Shown one piece after another: positions 1-8,612 of a stretch of 43,905 nt of DNA. The position numbers were made by a program, and so were the translations under genes. The notes beneath the pieces are model-generated. The model ran no database searches and was not told the origin of the DNA. It worked only from the letters and a program-made list of their open reading frames with translations. Source of the stretch: Acidithiobacillus sp. (GTDB lineage: Bacteria; Pseudomonadota; Gammaproteobacteria; Acidithiobacillales; Acidithiobacillaceae); the NCBI GenBank assembly GCA_028697715.1, contig JAQVDS010000021.1, forward strand, positions 1-43,905, read 5' to 3'. The first letter of the stretch is position 1. Each line of letters starts with the position of its first letter.

Positions 1-2
1 GC

Positions 3-83
3 CAGCTTTTCGCCGGAGTGATTTTTGTCGATGGGGTACCCGCCAACGAAACCCGCCGGGACCCTCAACAGGCCGCCGCCTAA
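3..83 (+). CDS. C-terminal end of an upstream reading frame, GAF-like
   Basis: An open frame enters from the left edge and stops at the TAA at 81-83. Its peptide includes LFAGVIFVDGVPANE, which resembles the late beta strand of a GAF domain. The GGDEF-EAL frame starts in a different frame, and its sequence just upstream of the first ATG (from about base 98) reads like the last GAF helix leading into a GGDEF domain (LHLAQLLADMLGAAWH). The two pieces could be one GAF-GGDEF-EAL gene broken by a -1 type frameshift between about 70 and 100. Alternatively this is simply the end of a separate gene. Too little is visible to decide. Confidence 0.35.
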   Translation, partial: QLFAGVIFVDGVPANETRRDPQQAAA

Positions 84-166
84 CTCATGTTAGCTAAGGC
101 TCATACACCAGACTTGCAAATAGCTCCGCTCAACTTCCGGACAGCAATCTGCATCTGGCTCAACTT

Positions 167-1522
167 TTGGCCGACATGCTCGGCGCAGCGTGGCATCGGA
201 AGGGAGTCGAGCAGCACTTGGAGCAGATCGCCACTTGCGATGTTCTTACCGGTGTCCCCAACCGCTACCAACTCGAAGAACGCATTCTCGCCGCCTGCGC
301 CAGGGCGCAGCACAACGAGCACATGTTCGCCGTCATCCTACTCGACCTGGATGGCTTCAAAGGGGTCAACGATGCCATGGGACACCAAGCCGGGGATCGT
401 CTCTTACGGGAGGTCGTAAGTCGACTCCAGGACGTAATACGCTCGGCGGACGTCCTGATCCGATATGCTGGCGATGAATTTGTTCTCCTTGTTGAGAACC
501 TGCATCGATTACGCAACCTCGAAGAGCTTATGACCCGTATCATGACGGCCTTACGTATCCGCATGGGCTTCGATGAACAGCGCGTTGGCATTACCGTCAG
601 TGCCGGGATCAGCGTTTATCCATTAGATAATGCCGCTCCTGCAGAATTGCTGCACCATGCTGACCAAGCACTCTACCGAGCCAAGACTGAGGGTGGTAAT
701 GGCTGGCGAATCTACAATCAAGAGGAGGGTCAGCGCGTCCTGATACGACAACGGCTGCGCGGGGAGTTGGATCGAGCCCTGCAAGAATCCGAATTCATTC
801 TCTACTGGCAACCCATCATCTCTCTACGCACGGGTAACTGCGTCGGTGCCGAGGCACTGTTGCGCTGGCAGCACCCCAGCCGTGGGCTTCTCTTGCCGGG
901 CGCCTTTTTGGATGTCGCCGAGGATTCCCTCATTATGCAGCGCATCGGTCAGTGGGTGATGAAGGCCGCCTGCCAGCAGGGAGAGATCTGGCACGCTGAG
1001 GGCACGGACCTGGATATCCACATCAACCTTGCCGCCCGCCAGGTAGAAAACCACCGCCTTTGTGAAGATTTGCGGCGCAGCTTGAGCGCGTGCCCTGGTC
1101 TTCCTGCCGAAAAACTGTGCCTAGAACTAGTGGAGCGCATCGCATTGCGGGACATCCAAAAGACTGCCCAGTTGATTGCCGATTGCCGAAGTATTGGCGT
1201 GCATTTTGCCCTGGACGACTTTGGTACTGGCCCAGCGGCTCTGCAGTACCTGCTGGAGTTGGACTGCAATCAAATCAAGATCGACCACAGCTTTGTCATT
1301 CCCATGGCGCATAGTCGCCGCCATGCGCAAATGGTGCAGGCAATGATCCAGATGGCCCATGCCCTGGATGTGGCCATCACTGCGGAAGGGATAGAAAATG
1401 AAGATAGCCTGCGGCTGTTGCGCGATATGGATGCCGATCAGGGGCAGGGATTTGGCATTGCCAAGCCCATGCCGGCCAGCGATTTCAGCGTTTATCTGCG
1501 TGATGATTCCGTGGTCCTTTAG
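167..1522 (+). CDS. GGDEF-EAL bifunctional c-di-GMP synthase/phosphodiesterase
   Basis: Cytosolic c-di-GMP turnover protein; no membrane segment is visible. The GGDEF domain spans roughly residues 20-185. The signature is AGDEF (101-105), a variant found in some active cyclases, and an RxxD inhibitory-site motif (RSAD, 92-95) is kept. The EAL domain spans about 200-445 with EAL at 229-231, the Asn of INLAARQ, LELVE, DDFGTG (350-355), KID (371-373) and AEGIE, so the catalytic phosphodiesterase set looks complete. The ATG at 167 has no convincing ribosome site, and coding-like sequence in the same frame reaches back to base 98, so the true N-terminus may be upstream and may have been lost by a frameshift. 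A Cache-CheW gene follows after 65 bp, suggesting a link to taxis or motility. The family call is secure; net activity (synthase or hydrolase) cannot be read from sequence. Confidence 0.9.
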   Translation: MADMLGAAWHRKGVEQHLEQIATCDVLTGVPNRYQLEERILAACARAQHNEHMFAVILLDLDGFKGVNDAMGHQAGDRLLREVVSRLQDVIRSADVLIRYAGDEFVLLVENLHRLRNLEELMTRIMTALRIRMGFDEQRVGITVSAGISVYPLDNAAPAELLHHADQALYRAKTEGGNGWRIYNQEEGQRVLIRQRLRGELDRALQESEFILYWQPIISLRTGNCVGAEALLRWQHPSRGLLLPGAFLDVAEDSLIMQRIGQWVMKAACQQGEIWHAEGTDLDIHINLAARQVENHRLCEDLRRSLSACPGLPAEKLCLELVERIALRDIQKTAQLIADCRSIGVHFALDDFGTGPAALQYLLELDCNQIKIDHSFVIPMAHSRRHAQMVQAMIQMAHALDVAITAEGIENEDSLRLLRDMDADQGQGFGIAKPMPASDFSVYLRDDSVVL

Positions 1523-1587
1523 AGATTCAACTGCGGTGAATGGACAATTGTCGCCCAGCTTCTATTTTACTACATCAGGGAGGCGCT

Positions 1588-4221
1588 ATGACTTTGCCTA
1601 ATGAGCAGGATGACCTGAACTATCTATCAAATTTTATGGTTGGATTACGACAAGATCAGGATCGCTTGCGCGATATACAGGTCAAGTACGATCATTTGAC
1701 ACTACTTGGTCAAATGTTGAGCGCCGGCACGAATATCACCAGCATGCGTGAAGATTTCAATGTGTTGGCCGAGACTCTTCTCGGTCAATTGGCCAGTGAG
1801 TTGTATAATAAGACGGTACTTAACCTGAAATCGACGGCGCGGATAGCTATAGACATTTTGATCCGCAACCTTTTCGAACGCACTGCTGACATCGGTTTCC
1901 TTGCCACGGATAGTGATATCTGCGCCTATGCACAGGCTTGCGAGACTAATCGGGCGGCTGTTCATGTGGACGATCCACAGCGAGTCTCCTTAAAAGCCCG
2001 CTTTATGGAATACGTGCGCAAGTACTCCGTATATCACGATATCATATTGCTTGCCCCGGACGGCAGGATCCTGTTACGGCTGAATGGCGATAGCGTTGGA
2101 ACCTGTTCGAGCGATCCACTGATTGCCGCATCGCTGGGCACCGCCGATGCCTATGTAGAGACGTTCCGTCCCACCGATCTCCTCCCAGGAGATGAATCTC
2201 CTCTGATTTATTCTTACCGGGTGATGTCCAAGGATGGAAACAGACCGGTCGGCGTTTTATGCTTGTGTTTTCGATTTCAAGATGAGTGCCAGCGAATATT
2301 TAAAAATTTAGTAACTGACTCCGACTGGACGGTAGTAACCATTCTTAATTCTGATGGGAGAATCATTGCGAGTAGCGATGCCTACCAATTCCCAGTCGGT
2401 GCAAAGGTAACAGAAGTAAAGAATGATGGATGTCGTGTTACTCGCTTTGCTGGCCGAGAATATCTAGCAACAACGCAACAGGCTCAGGGTTATCAGGGTT
2501 ATATGGGAGCAGGTTGGCAGGGACATAGCCTGGCGCCGTTAAATCACGCTTTCGAGATGGCCGTCGCTCATGAAATTGTCAACGTTCCTGCGACTATTTT
2601 ATCCGGTGTGTTGGAGACCGCGAGCATTTTCTCTCCGGACCTGAGAGCCATTCCCCTACGTGCTGCCAGCATTCAACGAGAGCTCAATCGGGCGGTGTGG
2701 AATGGTAACACCTGGCTATCGCGGGACCGGCAAACTCTAAACACCTCTTTTGCCAAGGTGTTGCTGCGGGAGATAGGCAATACAGGTGTCCATACGCTAG
2801 ACGTCTTCAGCCAATCCACGACCAACCTTTATAAAACAGTGGTATCCTCCGTGCTCTACAATTGCTCCCTCCAAGCTGCCCTAGCCATTGACATCATGGA
2901 TCGCAATTTATACGAGCGGGCAAATGATTGTCGTTGGTGGGCACTGACCAGCGCCTTCCGGGAAGTTCTCGACCAATCAGGAGATGTGGAGGAGCAGCAA
3001 CGGCAACAACTCGAGGTAATCCTGACTGGTATCAATAGGCTTTACACTGTCTACCATAATTTACTGATTTTTGATCGTACGGCAAAAATTATCGCGGTGT
3101 CGAATCAGACGTATAGCAATCTAGTGGGAAAGACATTGCAAGCTGCATGGGTAATGCCCACACTCGGCCTGCATGATAGCCAAGGCTATTGTGTATCTGC
3201 TTTTGAGCCTACCGAGTTGTATGCAGGACGCCATACCTATATCTATGCCGCAGCCATACCCCCTCTGAATTGTGCCACTGCCGCCGTCGGCGGTGTAGCT
3301 ATTGTCTTTGACTCCACCCCGCAATTGCGGGCAATGCTCCTCGATGCGTTACCACGGAACAGAGATGGTTCCTTCGTGGAAGGCGCCTTCGCCATTTTTG
3401 CGGAACGCAACGGACAAATTGTTGCCAGTAGTGACCAAACTATTGCTGCAGGCACAAAGATAGCGATAAATCGTGAGTTTTTTGAACTGAGTGGTGGAGA
3501 GGGATATGCTAACATCGTCGAATTTAACGAGAGGTATTATGCTGTTGGCTCACGTATGTCATCAGGTTATAGGGAATACAAGGGGCAAGCGGATGCCTAT
3601 CGCAATGACATCGTCGCATTGGTGCTTGTTCCCCTGTCCAGGGAATTGAGTCGGTTTGATGTGCATAAAACTGCGCAGCGTCAATATAGCAATGATCATT
3701 CTCCCTACCGAACCAGTGGAGATGATGTTCTGGAAGTGGCGACCTTTTATGTAGGTAACGGCTGGTACGGCATCCGCCTGGAATATGAGATCCAGGCTAT
3801 TGATCCACAGCCAATCACCCAGACCCCTAAATCTCCATCTTGGGTACATGGTTGTATCGTGCACCAGGATCAGGTCCTTCCCATCATCGATCTTGCGTCA
3901 TTTCTCCCTCGCGGCGCAGAAGCCGTCGGTGATCGACAGATCATGGTCATCAGAGTGCCTGAAAAAGAGATGTGTTTTGCAGTGATCGTAGATGAACTGG
4001 GGGACACGCGAGAGATTGCACTTTCTCAACTGGAAGAGGCACCGACCTCCATGAGTGGTACTACTGCTTTGATCGAAAGCCTCGTCAAGCCTCGCGGGAC
4101 GGATCAGGACCAGCGGATCCTGATGATCTTATCGGTGCAGCACCTCCTAGAACGCCTTTCGCCCCTAGAGACGCGCGCCCAAAGTCCGATTGGCGAGTGC
4201 GAGCATATCTGCTCGTGTTAG
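1588..4221 (+). CDS. Soluble tandem Cache-like sensor fused to a C-terminal CheW domain
   Basis: 877 residues. The start at 1588 is chosen because GGGAGG lies just upstream; an in-frame ATG at 1540 lacks such a site. The N-terminal two thirds contain two copies of the same module, each opening with a similar motif: AIDILIRNLFERTADIG near residue 88 and AIDIMDRNLYERANDCR near 435. Each is followed by a Cache/PAS-like strand pattern (for example YHDIILLAPDGRILLR and YHNLLIFDRTAKIIAV). Residues about 718-860 form a CheW-like domain (ATFYVGNGWYGIRLEYEIQAI, VHGCIVHQDQVLPIIDL, VIVDELGDTREI). No transmembrane helix, HAMP or methyl-accepting region is seen. By family knowledge CheW couples receptors to CheA, so this may bring an intracellular ligand signal directly to a chemosensory array. 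No other che gene is in the window. The ligand is unknown. Confidence 0.8.
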   Translation: MTLPNEQDDLNYLSNFMVGLRQDQDRLRDIQVKYDHLTLLGQMLSAGTNITSMREDFNVLAETLLGQLASELYNKTVLNLKSTARIAIDILIRNLFERTADIGFLATDSDICAYAQACETNRAAVHVDDPQRVSLKARFMEYVRKYSVYHDIILLAPDGRILLRLNGDSVGTCSSDPLIAASLGTADAYVETFRPTDLLPGDESPLIYSYRVMSKDGNRPVGVLCLCFRFQDECQRIFKNLVTDSDWTVVTILNSDGRIIASSDAYQFPVGAKVTEVKNDGCRVTRFAGREYLATTQQAQGYQGYMGAGWQGHSLAPLNHAFEMAVAHEIVNVPATILSGVLETASIFSPDLRAIPLRAASIQRELNRAVWNGNTWLSRDRQTLNTSFAKVLLREIGNTGVHTLDVFSQSTTNLYKTVVSSVLYNCSLQAALAIDIMDRNLYERANDCRWWALTSAFREVLDQSGDVEEQQRQQLEVILTGINRLYTVYHNLLIFDRTAKIIAVSNQTYSNLVGKTLQAAWVMPTLGLHDSQGYCVSAFEPTELYAGRHTYIYAAAIPPLNCATAAVGGVAIVFDSTPQLRAMLLDALPRNRDGSFVEGAFAIFAERNGQIVASSDQTIAAGTKIAINREFFELSGGEGYANIVEFNERYYAVGSRMSSGYREYKGQADAYRNDIVALVLVPLSRELSRFDVHKTAQRQYSNDHSPYRTSGDDVLEVATFYVGNGWYGIRLEYEIQAIDPQPITQTPKSPSWVHGCIVHQDQVLPIIDLASFLPRGAEAVGDRQIMVIRVPEKEMCFAVIVDELGDTREIALSQLEEAPTSMSGTTALIESLVKPRGTDQDQRILMILSVQHLLERLSPLETRAQSPIGECEHICSC

Positions 4222-4685
4222 GGACTGTAAGTGATGATAGCGTTGTAACTAGAGGATCCGCCAAACCCACGTAGTGCTTGCCCTGAAAATTCTTTCGACT
4301 TTTGTCGAATTGTCCGCATCTTTCGGTCTGACGGAGAGTTGCTGGCATCTCCGATAGAAGGGGCTGTTTCCGTGTCCTTTCTTCGTGGCCTGCGTCTGAC
4401 GTCTTTTCATGCAATGGGGCCGGGATCTTCCTGATAGTGCATCCGTGCCCGCCAAACTCTCCTCCCGGTCATTCATCTTGATCTCGGTGTTCAGGGCATC
4501 CCACATCTTGTCGGTAATCGTCATCAGCGAGTTCTTCCGGATTCCAGGGTGGCGATCCGCCGTTCGGAGGCTTCGACCAAGGCTGGTACCAGAAATGCCC
4601 AATGGTGCAGCGCAAAGTTGCCGCTTGTGGGTGATGTCGGGAATTTCTATACTGAAGTCCTAGAATGTCACAAGGGAGCGTTTTT
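4222..4685. other. Gap with no confident gene; possible decayed small ORF on minus strand
   Basis: About 460 bp separate the CheW fusion from the peroxidase gene. On the minus strand an ATG at 4524, preceded by GGAAGAA, opens a frame to 4249 whose start (MTITDKMWDALNTEIKMND) looks like a small soluble helical protein. The remainder turns basic and low in coding character, as if frame-shifted near 4450. A second minus frame just upstream (4530-4630) contains ALVEASERRIATLE, also protein-like. These may be fragments of one decayed gene; I do not recognise it. The peroxidase promoter must lie near 4600-4670, but no clear sigma-70 pair was identified. Confidence 0.25.
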
Positions 4686-5795
4686 ATGCACACACATCTC
4701 GTTATCCGGGTTCCGCGGCGGAGCTGGCAGGCGTTGCTTCTGGGTTGTGCCGGTCTCTTGGCTGCGCCGCTGGCGGTCGCTGACGGGGAGTTCCCCGCCA
4801 AGGTACCAGTACCTGCCAACAACCCCATGACCCCCGCCAAGATTGAGCTGGGCAAGCAGTTGTATTTTGATCCCCGAATTTCTCTTTCTGGAACTGTGTC
4901 TTGTAACAGCTGCCATATGGTGCAAAGTAATGGTAGCGATAATCTTCCCCTGTCTTTCGGGGTTTTTGGTCGAGTCGATGTCCCGCGTAACACGCCTACG
5001 GTCTACAACGCCGCCTTCAATACGGTCCAGTTTTGGGACGGGCGAGCCAGCAGTCTGGAGGAGCAGGCGAAAGGGCCCATCCTCAATCCGGTGGAGATGG
5101 GTATGCCCAACGCACAGGCGGTAGTCGACGTTTTGCGCAAGATTCCGGGGTATCATGCGCAATTCACGCAGGTTTTTGGTGGCAAGGAACCGATCACTTT
5201 CGACCATGCGGTGGAAGCGATCGCCAGCTTTGAGCGTACCCTGGTGACACCGGATAGTCCCTATGATCGCTTTGTAAAAGGCGATAAAAAGGCCCTGGAC
5301 GTGACGGCGCAAGAGGGACTGAAGTTGTTCAACTCGGTGGGCTGTGGTACCTGCCACGCCGGCCCCATGTTCGATAACCCCGGGCTGCCGATGGGCGAGG
5401 GCTTTTATCAAAAATTTCCGGCCCAACCGCAGAATACTGCCTGCGCAAAATACGTGCAGAAATATCACCTGCATGGCGATTTGGGACGCTACGACGTGAC
5501 GCACAAAGACGCCGACAAGGAACGGTTCCGAGTACCGGGCCTGCGCAACGTTGCCCTTACTGCACCTTATTTCAACTACGGTACGGTTCCCACTCTGCAA
5601 GAAGCTGTCCGGGTCATGGCCGCCTGTGAGTTGGGCAAAACCCTAACGGATACCCAGACCAAGCAGATCGTGGCATTCCTGAATAGTCTGACCGGCAAGT
5701 TTCCGCAGGTAACACTCCCGCATTTGCCCCAAACCCCGGATTCCACCTTGCTCATGAAGGTCGCGGATATGGCGAAGGAGATACAGAAAAAATAG
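4686..5795 (+). CDS. Di-haem cytochrome c peroxidase (CcpA/MauG family), periplasmic
   Basis: Reduces hydrogen peroxide to water in the periplasm with electrons from c-type cytochromes. The start at 4686 is preferred because AAGGGAG lies 7 bp upstream; an in-frame ATG at 4665 has no such site. The N-terminus has a Sec signal peptide (WQALLLGCAGLLAAPLAVAD). Two haem-binding motifs are present, CNSCH in the N-terminal half and CGTCH in the C-terminal half, at the usual spacing. Conserved stretches FWDGRASSLEEQAKGPI and NPVEMG surround the N-terminal haem pocket. The late motif reads APYFNYGTVPTLQEAV, with Asn-Tyr where family members usually have His-Asp. Length (369 aa) is typical. It stands alone with gaps on both sides. 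A MauG-like maturation role cannot be excluded, but no partner gene is nearby. Confidence 0.9.
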   Translation: MHTHLVIRVPRRSWQALLLGCAGLLAAPLAVADGEFPAKVPVPANNPMTPAKIELGKQLYFDPRISLSGTVSCNSCHMVQSNGSDNLPLSFGVFGRVDVPRNTPTVYNAAFNTVQFWDGRASSLEEQAKGPILNPVEMGMPNAQAVVDVLRKIPGYHAQFTQVFGGKEPITFDHAVEAIASFERTLVTPDSPYDRFVKGDKKALDVTAQEGLKLFNSVGCGTCHAGPMFDNPGLPMGEGFYQKFPAQPQNTACAKYVQKYHLHGDLGRYDVTHKDADKERFRVPGLRNVALTAPYFNYGTVPTLQEAVRVMAACELGKTLTDTQTKQIVAFLNSLTGKFPQVTLPHLPQTPDSTLLMKVADMAKEIQKK

Positions 5796-5808
5796 CGTAT
5801 ACGCCAGG

Positions 5809-5852
5809 GCGGCGTGTCGGTCCCGTTCCGCGCGAACGCCGACCTACGCCGC
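5809..5852. other. Long imperfect inverted repeat after the peroxidase gene
   Basis: GCGGCGTGTCGG (5809-5820) pairs with CCGACCTACGCCGC (5839-5852), leaving a two-base bulge, and inside it CGTTC faces GAACG around a GCGC core. The combined stem could form a strong RNA or DNA hairpin 14 bp after the stop codon. No T-run follows on the plus strand, so it is not a standard intrinsic terminator. It may protect the 3' end of the peroxidase transcript. Confidence 0.35.
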
Positions 5853-5948
5853 GCCGAGGGTGCTAGACGGGATGGTTCGATGCTGACGATTGCCCTGAGA
5901 ATGGCAATGTAGGATTATGGCCGGCTGATCAGTAAAGGCATGTTCCCG

Positions 5949-6599
5949 ATGCAGAACCCTCTTTTTTTCGCCCAAGACCAATATTTGCAGGATGCGGCAT
6001 TCACCGGCCTGTTGCAGGAATCTGGCATAACGATTCTCCAGGATTTTATGGAGTATCGACCCTATGCCGAGCAGTTTATCCAACAGTACGTTCCCGAGCC
6101 TTTGCCCCAGACGGTGATCCTGGGGCTCAATCCGGGGCGTTCGGGGGCCGCTTTGACCGGCATCCCCTTCCTTGATTTCCGCAGTTTGGCAAATTTGCTA
6201 CCGGATATGCCTTTGCCGCGCAACGACACCGAGCCCTCGGCCAACTTCTTTCAGCGGGTGGTGCAGAACGTGGGCGTTGAGAAGTTCTACCGCACGTTCT
6301 ATGTGAGCAATGTTGCAGCGGTGGGCTTCCTGCGCGATGGCAAAAACTGCAATTATCCAGAGCTTCCCATATCCGCGCAGCGAGTGGTCGTGGAACGTTT
6401 TCTGGCCGAGATGGCGCAGATTCAGCCGAAGCGCATCATTGCCTTGGGGCGAGAGGTGGAAGCTACGGTGCAGCGGCTCTTTCCTGACGGTAGCGTGCGT
6501 ATTTCCCACCTGCCGCATCCGTCCTGGATCATGACCTACCGCTTGCGGGAGGCGCAATCATGGGTGCGGCGCTACACCCAGATGCTGTTGCAGGGCTAG
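5949..6599 (+). CDS. SMUG2-type uracil-DNA glycosylase family protein
   Basis: Probable base-excision repair glycosylase removing uracil or related damaged bases from DNA. The signature VILGLNPGRSGAALTGIPF (about residues 57-75) matches the active-site loop of the SMUG2 branch of the uracil-DNA glycosylase superfamily, and HLPHPSWIMTYR near the C-terminus matches the DNA-intercalating HPS loop. Length (216 aa) is slightly below the usual 230-250. Two ATGs compete: 5940 and 5949. AAAGG lies 10 bp before 5949 but only 1 bp before 5940, so the second is preferred. It lies between the peroxidase and truncated haemoglobin genes, both plausible stress functions, with separate spacing of 153 and 63 bp. 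Substrate range is inferred from the family only. Confidence 0.8.
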   Translation: MQNPLFFAQDQYLQDAAFTGLLQESGITILQDFMEYRPYAEQFIQQYVPEPLPQTVILGLNPGRSGAALTGIPFLDFRSLANLLPDMPLPRNDTEPSANFFQRVVQNVGVEKFYRTFYVSNVAAVGFLRDGKNCNYPELPISAQRVVVERFLAEMAQIQPKRIIALGREVEATVQRLFPDGSVRISHLPHPSWIMTYRLREAQSWVRRYTQMLLQG

Positions 6600-6662
6600 C
6601 GATTGGTCGCCGCGGGCTGGCGGCGTATGATGGCACTTTGCTGATACAGAGAGGAGGCCGTC

Positions 6663-7073
6663 ATGGCTGATGAGTTGCCGGTTCTACCTGCCAAACGCAA
6701 GCTTGAACCGCTCTGCCAAAAAATCGGTCTGCCGACCATTCGTGCCGTGGTGGACGATTTTTACGATCGCATTCAACATCATCCCACTCTGGCGGAGCCC
6801 TTCGCCATTGTTGGCGACTGGACCTTGCACAAGGAACGTCTCACCCATTATTGGTGGACGGTGATGGGAGGTTTACCGTACCAGGATTTTCGCTATGCCC
6901 TGGGCGACAAGCACGCTCCTGTCGGGGTGACCAATGCCTTGGTAGACGACTGGCTACAGCTCTTTCACGAGACGATGCTAGACCATCTCGATGCGGACCT
7001 CGCCAAGCGTTGGTTGGGCCTGGCGAGTGGAATTGGCGAGTCGCTACGACTGATGTTCGCCCGCGACGCATAG
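6663..7073 (+). CDS. Truncated haemoglobin, group III-like
   Basis: Small haem protein (136 aa) of the 2-over-2 globin fold, probably binding O2 or NO in the cytosol. The B-helix motif (VDDFYDRIQHHPTLAEPF), the WTLHKERLTHYWWTVMGG segment and the proximal-His region LGDKHAPVGV match group III truncated globins. GAGAGGAGG lies just before the ATG, a strong ribosome site. The 3' end overlaps the convergent threonine ammonia-lyase gene by 30 bp. No nitrosative-stress regulator is adjacent. Physiological ligand is unknown; NO detoxification or oxygen delivery are family-based guesses. Confidence 0.88.
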   Translation: MADELPVLPAKRKLEPLCQKIGLPTIRAVVDDFYDRIQHHPTLAEPFAIVGDWTLHKERLTHYWWTVMGGLPYQDFRYALGDKHAPVGVTNALVDDWLQLFHETMLDHLDADLAKRWLGLASGIGESLRLMFARDA

Positions 7074-8612
7074 ACGCGGGGTCTGTTCCTCGCCCTGTCC
7101 AAGAAAGAAGCGATAGGCGGGATTGTCGGTCTCTTCGGCGTAGGGCAGGCCGAGGCGTTCGAGCATATCCCGGAAGGCTGCGGAATCTTCGGGCGGCACT
7201 TCAAATCCGGCCAGTACGCGATCGAAATCGACGCCATTGTTGCGATAATGAAAGAGGCTGATGTTCCAGCGCCCGCCGACCTTATCGAGAAACTCCATGA
7301 GGGCGCCGGGGCGCTCGGGAAATTCAAAGCGAAAGATACGCTCATTACGGGCCTGCACCGCATGGCCGCCGACCATGTGACGGATATGCAACTTGGCCAT
7401 CTCGTCATTGCTGAGGTCTAGGGCGGTATGTCCCGTATCACGGAGCCCCTGCAGTAGCCCCTCGGCGTCAGCCCGGTCCCGCACGGCAACGCCGACAAAG
7501 ATCTGCGCCTCGTCACGACGATGCAGGCGGTAATTGAATTCGGTGATGACGCGCTGTCCGCCAATGGCGGCACAGAAGGCCTGGAAGGCCCCGGGACGTT
7601 CGGGGATGGTAACAGCAAACAGGGCCTCGCGCGCTTCCCCAATTTCGGCGCGCTCGGCGATAAAACGCAGTCGGTCGAAGTTCATGTTGGCGCCGGAGAG
7701 GATGGCCACCCACGCCCCTTGGCCGGCCTGTGCGGGCTCTTCCAGCGCCAGATGCTTCAGCCCGGCAAGCGCTAGGGCCCCGGCCGGCTCCATCACCGTG
7801 CGGGTCTCGTCGAAGATATCTTTGATGGCGGCGCAGATTTCGTCATTGCTGACGCGCACGATCTGATCGACGTACTGGCGGCAGAGGGCGAAGGTGTGCT
7901 CGCCTACCTTGCGCACGGCGACACCGTCGGCAAAGATGCCGACCTGATCCAATTCGATCCGCTCCCCAGCCTGCAGGGATTGATACATCGCATCAGCTTC
8001 GAAGGGTTCGACGCCAATGATGCGGATCTCCGGCACGATACTTTTCAGGTAAGCGGCCACGCCAGCGATCAGACCGCCACCCCCCACGGGCACAAATATC
8101 GCATCGAGGGCACTCCCGCGCTGGCGCAGCAGTTCCGCCCCCACGGTGCCCTGACCGGCAATCACCAAGGGGTCGTCGAAGGGATGGACAAAGACCATGC
8201 CGGTTTCGGCGATGATCTGCTGACAATAGGCCTGCGCGTCGGAATAGCTGTCACCGTGCAGAATGACCTCGGCACCCAGGGTCTGGACGGCGCGGACCTT
8301 GATTTCCGGGGTGGTGCGCGGCATGACGATGCTGGCGCGGATGCCTAGGAACTGAGCGCTACGGGCAACTCCCTGGGCATGATTGCCGGCACTCGCGGCG
8401 ATGACCCCCCGGCGCCGCTCCTCATCGCTCAGTTGTGCGATCCGGTTGTAGGCGCCGCGCAGCTTGAAGCTGAATACCGGCTGCAGATCTTCGCGTTTGA
8501 AGAGGATCTCCCGCCCCAGACGGGCGCTCATTTTGGGCGCGGCTTCGAGTGGTGTTTCGCGGGCGACGTCATAGACCCGGCTGCAGAGAATTTCGCGGAG
8601 CAGATCTTTCAC
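7044..8612 (-). CDS. ilvA: Threonine ammonia-lyase, biosynthetic (PLP enzyme with two ACT-like domains)
   Basis: Converts L-threonine to 2-oxobutanoate and ammonia, the committed step to isoleucine. The PLP lysine lies in QPVFSFKLRGAY (about K50), followed by SAGNHAQG and the glycine loop PVGGGGLIAG. The C-terminal 190 residues form two ACT-like regulatory domains (ALFAVTIPERPGAFQAFC and FRFEFPERPGALMEFLDKVG), as in isoleucine-inhibited enzymes of about 510 aa. The GTG at 8612 is chosen: it overlaps the stop of the upstream regulator as GTGA, GGAAG lies 7 bp upstream, and the protein then begins like E. coli IlvA. A longer frame to 8660 would overlap the regulator heavily. It is the last gene of a coupled minus-strand operon and runs into the truncated haemoglobin gene by 30 bp. 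Confidence 0.93.
   Translation of the reverse strand: MKDLLREILCSRVYDVARETPLEAAPKMSARLGREILFKREDLQPVFSFKLRGAYNRIAQLSDEERRRGVIAASAGNHAQGVARSAQFLGIRASIVMPRTTPEIKVRAVQTLGAEVILHGDSYSDAQAYCQQIIAETGMVFVHPFDDPLVIAGQGTVGAELLRQRGSALDAIFVPVGGGGLIAGVAAYLKSIVPEIRIIGVEPFEADAMYQSLQAGERIELDQVGIFADGVAVRKVGEHTFALCRQYVDQIVRVSNDEICAAIKDIFDETRTVMEPAGALALAGLKHLALEEPAQAGQGAWVAILSGANMNFDRLRFIAERAEIGEAREALFAVTIPERPGAFQAFCAAIGGQRVITEFNYRLHRRDEAQIFVGVAVRDRADAEGLLQGLRDTGHTALDLSNDEMAKLHIRHMVGGHAVQARNERIFRFEFPERPGALMEFLDKVGGRWNISLFHYRNNGVDFDRVLAGFEVPPEDSAAFRDMLERLGLPYAEETDNPAYRFFLGQGEEQTPRLCVAGEHQS

Noticed and set aside
4668..5600. 310-codon minus-strand frame opposite the cytochrome c peroxidase
   Set aside because: Antisense shadow of a gene with clear haem motifs; no motif of its own.
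7896..8348. 150-codon plus-strand frame opposite ilvA
   Set aside because: Shadow of a well-conserved enzyme gene; no ribosome site or recognisable domain.
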